Both the position numbers and the translations under genes were made by a program. A DNA stretch of 12,296 nucleotides from Bacteroidota bacterium (lineage in GTDB: Bacteria; Bacteroidota; Bacteroidia; Chitinophagales; Saprospiraceae): positions 1-12,296 of the forward strand of contig JAJRUR010000155.1 of assembly GCA_024277695.1 (NCBI GenBank), read 5' to 3'. Positions within the stretch are counted from its first letter, which is position 1; the number at the start of each line of letters is the position of its first letter. Positions 7,127 through 12,296 of the stretch are shown here, piece by piece. The notes beneath the pieces were generated by a model. The model was not told the origin of the DNA and searched no databases. It saw nothing but the letters and a program-made list of their open reading frames with translations.

Positions 7127-7639
7127 ATGGTTTTTTTAGTAGAATTTAATGTGTTGAGACCTGATCCGGGACTAATCGTCTGGACAATCCTCATCTTTGG
7201 ACTCTTTTGGTTCTTGATGGCAAAATTTGCCTTTAAACCCATTGCAGAAGCACTCAAAACCCGAGAAAATGATATCAAATCAGCCCTCGACGAAGCGGAC
7301 CATGCTCGCAAACAAATGGCCAAACTCAAATCCGAAAACGAAGCTATCCTCCAAGAAGCACGACAAGAACGGTCCAAAATTATCAAAGAAGCAAACGATC
7401 TCAAAAACAGCATCATCAAAGAAGCCAAAGACAAAGCCAAAGATGAAGCCAATAAAATTTTGACCTCCGCTACGCTCGAAATCGAAAATCAGAAAAAAGC
7501 AGCTTTGACCGAAGTCAAAAATCAAGTCGGCAGTATGGCAGTACAAATCGCCGAAAAAATCCTCAAAAAAGAATTGAGCAATTCGCCCGAACAAACAAAC
7601 TTTGTCCACACCCTAGTAGATGAAATGAACCTAAACTAA
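7127..7639 (+). CDS. atpF: ATP synthase F0 subunit b
   Basis: Peripheral-stalk subunit that links the membrane a subunit to delta and alpha of F1. The 170-residue product has an N-terminal membrane helix (about 16-34, GLIVWTILIFGLFWFLMAK). A long charged helix fills most of the rest, rich in Lys, Glu and Ala with repeated IIKEA/AKDKAKDEA blocks, as expected of the b-subunit right-handed coiled coil. The C-terminal part VGSMAVQIAEKILKKEL (about 142-158) matches the delta-binding end. A single b gene is present and no second b' gene follows, so the stalk is presumably a homodimer. The stop is 7 bp before atpH. The start lies 101 bp after atpE behind a hairpin. The coding strand is again rich in A and C. 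Confidence 0.95.
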   Translation: MVFLVEFNVLRPDPGLIVWTILIFGLFWFLMAKFAFKPIAEALKTRENDIKSALDEADHARKQMAKLKSENEAILQEARQERSKIIKEANDLKNSIIKEAKDKAKDEANKILTSATLEIENQKKAALTEVKNQVGSMAVQIAEKILKKELSNSPEQTNFVHTLVDEMNLN

Positions 7640-7646
7640 GATTATT

Positions 7647-8189
7647 ATGTCCCTGACTCGCATTGCCTCTCGTTATGCCAAATCTCTACTCGAGCTAGCC
7701 CAAGACCAAACACAATTGGATGCTGTGGTCCGGGATGTCGCTTACATCAAATCAGCCTTGGACACGGAGGACTTTCGATTGCTCATCCAAAGCCCGATTA
7801 TCAACTCCCAACGAAAAAAAGAGATTTTCGATAATATCTTTTCTGACAAACTCCAACCCCTGACCTTGGCTTTTTTAGACCAAACTATCAAAAAAAGAAG
7901 AGAAGCAATCCTCCCACAGATATTAAAAGAATTTGATAGACAGTTCAACCAACTCAATAACTTGACCGAAGTGACCCTTACCTTGCCCGGACCGACAGAC
8001 GAGGACATTATCCAAAAAATAAAAACAAAATTAGAACACAGCGGCTTGACTACCAACCGAGTCAGTATAAAAACAAGCATTGACCCTTCCATTATTGGAG
8101 GATATATCATACAATTTGGCGACAAACGCTTCGATGCATCCGTCGCCTTCAAACTCGAACAACTAAAACAAACATTTTCAAACGCGTAA
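7647..8189 (+). CDS. atpH: ATP synthase F1 subunit delta
   Basis: Cap of the peripheral stalk (OSCP equivalent) joining b to the alpha subunits. The 180-residue length is normal. The N-terminal helical bundle begins with the family pattern ASRYAKSLLELA (7-18). The C-terminal signature SIDPSIIGGYIIQFGDKRFDASVAFKLEQLKQTF (about 144-177) matches the conserved delta motif of a Gly-Gly turn followed by D-x-S. It sits between atpF (7 bp gap) and atpA (10 bp gap), the standard place. No odd features are seen. Confidence 0.95.
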   Translation: MSLTRIASRYAKSLLELAQDQTQLDAVVRDVAYIKSALDTEDFRLLIQSPIINSQRKKEIFDNIFSDKLQPLTLAFLDQTIKKRREAILPQILKEFDRQFNQLNNLTEVTLTLPGPTDEDIIQKIKTKLEHSGLTTNRVSIKTSIDPSIIGGYIIQFGDKRFDASVAFKLEQLKQTFSNA

Positions 8190-8199
8190 ATCGAATCAA

Positions 8200-9798
8200 A
8201 TGATTAGTGTAAAACCAGACGAAATATCCGCAATTATAAAACAACAACTCTCAGGCTTTAAAACAGAATCAGAGCTAGAAGAGGTAGGTACCGTACTCGA
8301 AGTCGGTGACGGCATCGCCCGAGTATATGGTCTGACCAAAGTCCAAGCAGGCGAACTCGTAACCTTCGAAACCGGCGTAAATGCTATCGTCCTCAATCTC
8401 GAAGAAGATAATGTCGGCGTCGTCCTTATGGGTAGTAGTAAAGGTATAGGAGAAGGGTCAAATGTCAGACGTACCGGAAAAATTACTTCTATAGAGGTAG
8501 GCGAGGGCATGGTAGGTCGTATCCTCGATACACTCGGCAAACCCATCGACGGTAAAGGACCCATCGAAGGCAAAACCTATAACATGCCGATCGAACGAAA
8601 AGCACCCGGTGTCATCTATCGCCAACCCGTAAACGAACCACTCCAAACCGGTATCAAAGCCATTGACTCTATGATCCCTATCGGGCGTGGACAGCGAGAA
8701 CTGATCATCGGCGACCGCCAAACCGGAAAAACTGCCATCGCTATCGATACGATTATCAACCAAAAAGAATTCTACGAAAAAGGCGAGCCGGTATATTGTA
8801 TCTATGTTGCTTCAGGTCAAAAAGCCTCTACCGTCGCACAAGTCGCCAAAACACTCGAAGAAAATGGCGCTATGAACTATACCGTTATCGTTTCGGCATC
8901 TGCAGCAGATCCGGCACCCCTCCAATTTTATGCACCCTTCACCGGTGCGGCTATCGGTGAGTTCTTTAGAGATACCGGCAGACCTGCTTTGATCATCTAT
9001 GATGACCTCTCAAAACAAGCCGTCGCCTATCGCGAAGTTTCTCTGTTGCTGAGAAGACCCCCGGGTAGAGAAGCTTATCCGGGTGACGTTTTTTATCTGC
9101 ACTCCCGCTTATTAGAGCGAGCAGCCAAAATTATTGACAGTGATGACATCGCCCGCCAAATGAATGACCTGCCCGCCTCCCTCATGGAAGCCAAGGACCA
9201 AAATGGCGATTCCATCGTAAAAGGAGGAGGCTCCTTGACTGCGCTGCCCATCATCGAAACACAAGCTGGTGATGTCTCCGCATATATCCCTACCAATGTA
9301 ATTTCTATCACCGATGGACAAATATTCCTAGACTCCAACTTGTTCAACTCCGGAGTCCGACCGGCCATCGATGTGGGTATCTCAGTCTCTCGTGTAGGTG
9401 GAAATGCTCAGATAAAATCTATGAAAAAAGTATCCGGAACACTTAAATTGGACCAAGCTCAATATCGCGAACTGGAGGCTTTCGCCAAATTCGGATCCGA
9501 CCTCGATGCAGCTACCAAATCCGTTCTGGAAAAAGGAGAACGAAACGTAGAAGTCCTAAAACAACCACAGTATTCCCCCCTAACTGTAGAAAAACAAGTG
9601 GCCATTATTTACTTGGGCGTCCATGGATTATTAAAAGATATTCCCGTAGATAAAGTAAAAGAGTTTGAAAGCCAATTCCTCAATTCCTTAGAAAAAAATC
9701 ACCCCGAGGTATTAGAAATATTCAAATCCGGCAAATTAACCGACGAAGCTACAAATACTTTAAAATCCTTGGCTGCTGATATCGCCAAACAGTTCTAA
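8200..9798 (+). CDS. atpA: ATP synthase F1 subunit alpha
   Basis: Non-catalytic nucleotide-binding subunit alternating with beta in the F1 hexamer. The 532-residue product has the N-terminal beta-barrel (about 25-95), a nucleotide domain with Walker A GDRQTGKT (171-178) and Walker B ALIIYDD (263-269), and the family signature PAIDVGISVS (388-397). Arg398 (SVSRVGG) is the arginine that reaches into the beta catalytic site. The C-terminal helical domain follows. The stretch around residues 330-345 (EAKDQNGDSIVKGGG) differs from enterobacterial alpha in sequence but not clearly in length. The partner beta gene is not in this window, as expected for Bacteroidota, where atpDC are usually placed elsewhere. 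The gene is 10 bp after atpH and 32 bp before atpG. Confidence 0.98.
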   Translation: MISVKPDEISAIIKQQLSGFKTESELEEVGTVLEVGDGIARVYGLTKVQAGELVTFETGVNAIVLNLEEDNVGVVLMGSSKGIGEGSNVRRTGKITSIEVGEGMVGRILDTLGKPIDGKGPIEGKTYNMPIERKAPGVIYRQPVNEPLQTGIKAIDSMIPIGRGQRELIIGDRQTGKTAIAIDTIINQKEFYEKGEPVYCIYVASGQKASTVAQVAKTLEENGAMNYTVIVSASAADPAPLQFYAPFTGAAIGEFFRDTGRPALIIYDDLSKQAVAYREVSLLLRRPPGREAYPGDVFYLHSRLLERAAKIIDSDDIARQMNDLPASLMEAKDQNGDSIVKGGGSLTALPIIETQAGDVSAYIPTNVISITDGQIFLDSNLFNSGVRPAIDVGISVSRVGGNAQIKSMKKVSGTLKLDQAQYRELEAFAKFGSDLDAATKSVLEKGERNVEVLKQPQYSPLTVEKQVAIIYLGVHGLLKDIPVDKVKEFESQFLNSLEKNHPEVLEIFKSGKLTDEATNTLKSLAADIAKQF

Positions 9799-9830
9799 TA
9801 CCTAACTCGTCATCTAAAAAAACACACATT

Positions 9831-10718
9831 ATGGCAAACTTAAAGGAAGTTAGAGAACGGATAAGCTCTGTCAAGTCAACCCAACAAATTACCAAAGCCA
9901 TGAAAATGGTCTCAGCTGCCAAATTGAGAAAAGCTCAGGACGCCATTACCCAAATGCGCCCCTATGCCGATCAACTCCACCGCATGCTGGTAAATATCCT
10001 CTCTAACCTCGAAGGTGAAGCCAACACCAGATTCGGAATAGCGCGAGAAATTACTAGCCCTGCCATCGTGGTCGTCACCTCAAACCGCGGTCTGTGCGGC
10101 GCTTTTAATACCAATGTCGTCAAACAGGCCATCCAAGTAATCAAAAACCATCAAGATGCCTATGACGCCGGAAATCTCTCCATCCTCTGTATTGGCAAAA
10201 AAGGCTACGATGGACTTAAAAATAAATTTCCCAATGCCAAGTTTATCCTTGACTACATCGATTTGTTCGCTGACCTCAGTTTTGATAAGGTATCCAATGT
10301 ATCTCAATATTTGATGGATGCCTTCAATAAGGAAGATTTTGATGTCATCGAAGTATGTTATGGACGATTCAAAAATCCCGCTGTACAATTTCCTGAAACA
10401 GATCAGTTTCTCCCCGTCCCCAAACTCGAAAAAACCCTAGGTGATAATTCGCACAAAGCAGACTATATTTTTGAACCGGACAAAGAAACACTCTTAGAAC
10501 ACCTCATCCCAAGTATTTTACAAACCAAATTCCAAAAGTATCTCCTCGATACCCACGCATCTGAGCACGGTGCTCGTATGACCGCTATGGACAAAGCTAC
10601 CGAAAATGCCGAAGATATGCTCAAAGAGCTAAAAATATCTTACAACAAAGCGCGCCAAGAAGCCATTACGAGCGAATTGTCAGAAATAGTAGGAGGAGCC
10701 GCTGCCCTCGAAGGTTAA
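9831..10718 (+). CDS. atpG: ATP synthase F1 subunit gamma
   Basis: Central rotor shaft that turns inside the alpha3-beta3 hexamer and couples it to the c-ring. The 295-residue product has the N-terminal shaft helix (LKEVRERISSVKSTQQITKAMKMVSAAKLRKAQ, 4-36), the conserved VVTSNRGLCGAFN block (81-93), and the C-terminal shaft helix ending in the family signature ITSELSEIVGGAAALEG (279-295). The middle Rossmann-like part is the least conserved, as usual. It is the last gene of the atp operon. After its TAA there is about 800 bp with no clear gene, starting with two hairpins that could end the message. Confidence 0.97.
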   Translation: MANLKEVRERISSVKSTQQITKAMKMVSAAKLRKAQDAITQMRPYADQLHRMLVNILSNLEGEANTRFGIAREITSPAIVVVTSNRGLCGAFNTNVVKQAIQVIKNHQDAYDAGNLSILCIGKKGYDGLKNKFPNAKFILDYIDLFADLSFDKVSNVSQYLMDAFNKEDFDVIEVCYGRFKNPAVQFPETDQFLPVPKLEKTLGDNSHKADYIFEPDKETLLEHLIPSILQTKFQKYLLDTHASEHGARMTAMDKATENAEDMLKELKISYNKARQEAITSELSEIVGGAAALEG

Positions 10719-10756
10719 AAAAATCCCAGCAAAAGTCCAGGGCATTTACCCCGCCG

Positions 10757-10797
10757 GATCTAATAAATGGCCAAAGGTCATTGCCTTTGGATAGATC
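10757..10797 (+). terminator. Strong hairpin after atpG
   Basis: A perfect 7-bp stem CCAAAGG (10771-10777) with CCTTTGG (10784-10790) and a 6-nt loop is extended by an outer 5-bp pair GATCT (10757-10761) with AGATC (10793-10797). No T tract follows directly, so it may protect the 3' end of the atp mRNA or act together with the next hairpin rather than terminate alone. Confidence 0.5.
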
Positions 10798-10798
10798 A

Positions 10799-10822
10799 AA
10801 GAAAAGGTATTTCTTGGTTTTT
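10799..10822 (+). terminator. Second hairpin with T tract, likely end of atp operon
   Basis: AAGAAA (10799-10804) pairs with TTTCTT (10810-10815) around a 5-nt loop. After GG it is followed by five T (10818-10822). The stem is AU-rich and not strong, but its position directly after the 10757-10797 hairpin makes this pair the best candidate for termination of the atp transcript. Confidence 0.4.
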
Positions 10823-11082
10823 GGTGTTCAATAATAATGAGATTGTCATTGGCAGACAACAATCGGAGGATTTTAGGCACAATGGACTACTCCTTTTCTC
10901 TCAAAATAACTCTTATATAACCGCAGCTATATAGAGAAAAATATACCACCTTATTCATTTATAAGTCGTTAATAATCATAGGATAATACTAATGTGATTT
11001 ATATAATCCTAAGCACCCCCCATGTACACATTTTATTTATATCTTTTTTTATAAAAAAAATACCTGCATTCTAAAATTATTA
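10823..11082. other. AT-rich intergenic region with palindromes
   Basis: I see no coding sequence on either strand here. Two structures are visible. One is an imperfect inverted repeat, CTCTTATATA (10910-10919) with TATATAGAG (10928-10936), enclosing ACCGCAGC. The other is a perfect 16-bp palindrome of seven T, AT and seven A at 11044-11059. The latter lies about 25 bp upstream of the -7 box at 11083 and could act as a curved or UP-like element for that promoter. Confidence 0.4.
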
Positions 11083-11090
11083 TATCTTTG
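11083..11090 (+). promoter_or_regulatory. Bacteroidota -7 promoter element upstream of the last gene
   Basis: TATCTTTG is an exact match to TAnnTTTG. There is no clear TTTG at the -33 position, but a strongly AT-rich stretch lies just beyond it. A transcript from here would begin near 11094-11097 and run about 420 nt before the ATG at 11517, so it has an unusually long leader unless it ends early at the hairpin at 11108-11167. Confidence 0.55.
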
Positions 11091-11091
11091 T

Positions 11092-11167
11092 CCCGAAGAC
11101 GAATGTCAAATCGGGTAATATCACTCATGACGAACGAACGATTTAGTGATATATCCCATTGATTTTT
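11092..11167 (+). ncRNA. Overlapping alternative hairpins: candidate attenuator, leader RNA or operator
   Basis: Hairpin A pairs CCCGA (11092-11096) with TCGGG (11111-11115) and GAC (11098-11100) with GTC (11105-11107) around a GAAT tetraloop. Hairpin B pairs AAATC (11108-11112) with GATTT (11161-11165), GGG (11113-11115) with CCC (11155-11157) and ATATCACT (11118-11125) with AGTGATAT (11145-11152), and runs into a five-T stretch (11163-11167). A and B share 11111-11115 and so exclude each other, which resembles an antiterminator and terminator pair. The 19-nt loop of B contains the repeat CGAACGAACG. If transcription starts at 11094 or later, part of A is outside the RNA and A would instead be a DNA operator. 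Function is inferred; pairings are read directly. Confidence 0.4.
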
Positions 11168-11325
11168 AGTTAGATATGAGTTAAATCAGTTTCTTTTTTC
11201 TTCTAAAAGAAGATTGCGGATGATTCTACCTATCTGAAAGTGATTTTGGCATACATTTTGCATTTACATCATAATGTGGACTTCAAGGTGTAGAAACTTT
11301 GGAGCACAAAAATATTTAATAGCCT

Positions 11326-11457
11326 ATGGCATCAAAACAGTACGAAAACAGTACTTCAATTGTGATTATTGCCTTGAGTTCTTGCGCGAATTTGGGGCTT
11401 TCGTGGTTGGTATACAACATATCCAAATCTGTACAACTTAATAATTTGAATGTATGA
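11326..11457 (+). CDS. Possible 43-residue membrane microprotein
   Basis: A short open frame, ATG at 11326 to TGA at 11455-11457, encodes a peptide with a polar N-terminus (MASKQYENST). A mostly hydrophobic centre follows (SIVIIALSSCANLGLSWLVYNI, about residues 11-32) that could span the membrane once, then a short polar tail. Its stop overlaps an ATG at 11454 that is in frame with the following secreted protein (ATGA overlap), an arrangement often seen in translationally coupled genes. I do not recognise the peptide. No Shine-Dalgarno is expected in this phylum, so the start cannot be tested that way. It could easily be a chance open frame in a leader region. Confidence 0.22.
   Translation: MASKQYENSTSIVIIALSSCANLGLSWLVYNISKSVQLNNLNV
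11334..11354. repeat. Tandem 10-bp direct repeat
   Basis: AAAACAGTAC occurs twice with a single G between (11334-11343 and 11345-11354). The 11-bp period equals about one helical turn, as in protein-binding sites. It lies inside the possible small open frame, where the repeat is read in two different frames, so it is not a peptide repeat. Confidence 0.4.
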
Positions 11458-11516
11458 ATACAAATAATACTAGAACAAATCGAAATAATCTATTCTCTCA
11501 ACAGAATCTTAATCTT

Positions 11517-12296
11517 ATGAATCCTTTTAACAAATTAACTTCGTGGAGTGGGTTTTTTGCACTCCTGATTATGATGCTCAGCATCAACTTATCCGCACAG
11601 GATAACAACCTTCGGACCAAAGTCAATGGCTCTTGGGCAGGTATAGACCCCAATGGCAATGCGGTCATTAAGTGGACGATCCAAGTATGTGTCGATGCTC
11701 CGGATACAGTCTATCTCTATAGCCCATACAATGGCTCGGAAACCGGTGTTGCAGATCAGTATAGTGATGAAGATACTCCTTGGAGCAATACGAAGGATGG
11801 TGACAACACCAACTGCTTTGCCGCAAGATGGGCTCCTTTTAGAGGTGCTAGTATTCCGATCAATGATAGAACACCTACTTTGGCGGAGGTTGCACCTGAT
11901 GTAGGAGAGATATCTCCGGCTGGAGGGCTTAAATTTACACAATCAGGTTGTGCAATTTTGAGATGGACAAGTTTTTCCAAAGATTATGATTCTTCGACTG
12001 ATGATGAAGACCACTATATTATAGTAGAAGCTTCCTCGACACAGAATCCTGGAGCATTAGGATTTAACTGTGCTGCAGAAGATATGCAAGGGAATAATGG
12101 TTGTGGAGGAGATCTTTTTTTAATGGGACCTGGTCAACCTCAATGTAGTAATACTGTGGATTGTGCAGATGTAGCTTCTTTTAACTACGAACAAATCCCC
12201 GGACTCGCTTTCGAGTTTATTCGGAGTATAGATGACGTAGTCAACGGACCCGATGGGGCATCTGATTATGTATATTGCGATGGTGAGATAGAAATC
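11517..12296 (+). CDS. Secreted protein of unknown function, N-terminal part (3' end outside window)
   Basis: An open frame runs from ATG 11517 to the right edge without a stop (260 codons visible). Residues 1-28 form a classical signal peptide: MNPFNK, a hydrophobic core FFALLIMMLSINL, then SAQ, a cleavage ending common in Bacteroidota. The rest is rich in Asp, Asn, Gly, Ser and Thr, with eight Cys (58, 100, 145, 185, 196, 210, 216, 254) and several Trp. This fits a folded, possibly disulfide-bonded extracellular domain of a surface or secreted protein. I do not recognise the domain, and any C-terminal sorting signal would be outside the window. An in-frame ATG at 11454 would add 21 Asn-rich residues before the signal; 11517 gives the more normal signal peptide. 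Base use differs sharply from upstream genes, with much more G and T on the coding strand. Confidence 0.85.
   Translation, partial: MNPFNKLTSWSGFFALLIMMLSINLSAQDNNLRTKVNGSWAGIDPNGNAVIKWTIQVCVDAPDTVYLYSPYNGSETGVADQYSDEDTPWSNTKDGDNTNCFAARWAPFRGASIPINDRTPTLAEVAPDVGEISPAGGLKFTQSGCAILRWTSFSKDYDSSTDDEDHYIIVEASSTQNPGALGFNCAAEDMQGNNGCGGDLFLMGPGQPQCSNTVDCADVASFNYEQIPGLAFEFIRSIDDVVNGPDGASDYVYCDGEIEI

Noticed and set aside
7049..7150. Short open frame starting at the ATG at 7049 between atpE and atpF
   Set aside because: About 33 codons that run through the hairpin and into atpF in another frame; the Arg-rich product shows no domain and is best explained by chance.
8200..10718. Loss of atpD and atpC as a sign of a broken ATP synthase
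   Set aside because: In Bacteroidota the beta and epsilon genes are commonly at a separate locus, and every subunit present here has its key residues, so absence from this window is expected.
10719..11516. Insertion sequence, tRNA, CRISPR array or decayed gene in the long gap
   Set aside because: I found no terminal inverted repeats with a transposase frame, no cloverleaf, no regularly spaced repeats and no stretch that translates into a recognisable family on either strand.
11589..11597. TTATCCGCA as a DnaA box marking an origin
   Set aside because: It is a single one-mismatch site inside the signal-peptide coding sequence, with no cluster of further boxes and no dnaA nearby, so an origin is not supported.

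Overview
This window is a stretch of chromosome from a member of the Bacteroidota. Four things point there. The gene order is tig-clpP-clpX, then a small coiled-coil gene-zapA-rny, then atpB-E-F-H-A-G. The ATP synthase run ends after the gamma gene, so beta and epsilon (atpD, atpC) are not here, as is usual in this phylum. Three upstream regions carry the phylum's -7 promoter word TAnnTTTG. The starts are preceded by A-rich sequence with no Shine-Dalgarno motif. The ClpP and ClpX sequences read as Bacteroidota types. A family-level placement (for example Saprospiria) would be a guess.

Layout, all on the + strand. Positions 1-833 hold the C-terminal part of trigger factor, cut by the left edge. 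ClpP (890-1600) and ClpX (1640-2878) follow and end at a short terminator-like hairpin. A perfect -7 box almost touches the start codon of a 95-residue coiled-coil protein (2959-3246). That gene is followed after 4 bp by zapA (3251-3541) and then by rny for RNase Y (3617-5278). A 234-bp gap carries another -7 box. It leads into atpB (TTG start, signal peptide, His-rich periplasmic extension), atpE, atpF, atpH, atpA and atpG, which ends at 10718. Gaps inside this operon are 7-34 bp except for 101 bp between atpE and atpF, where a strong hairpin sits.

From 10719 to about 11516 there is no clear gene. The stretch holds two hairpins that could end the atp transcript, an AT-rich palindrome, a perfect -7 box at 11083-11090, two overlapping and mutually exclusive hairpins, and a possible 43-codon membrane microprotein whose stop overlaps an ATG. 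The window closes with the first 260 codons of a secreted, Cys-containing protein of unknown function that runs off the right edge.

How the genes work together: trigger factor, ClpP and ClpX form a protein folding and degradation group. The coiled-coil protein and ZapA probably act at the division ring. RNase Y starts mRNA decay at the membrane. The atp genes supply all of F0 (a, c, b) plus delta, alpha and gamma of F1. Most of this is core housekeeping sequence. The parts that are not explained by known genes are the untranslated regions: the atpE-atpF hairpin and the long structured leader ahead of the last gene.
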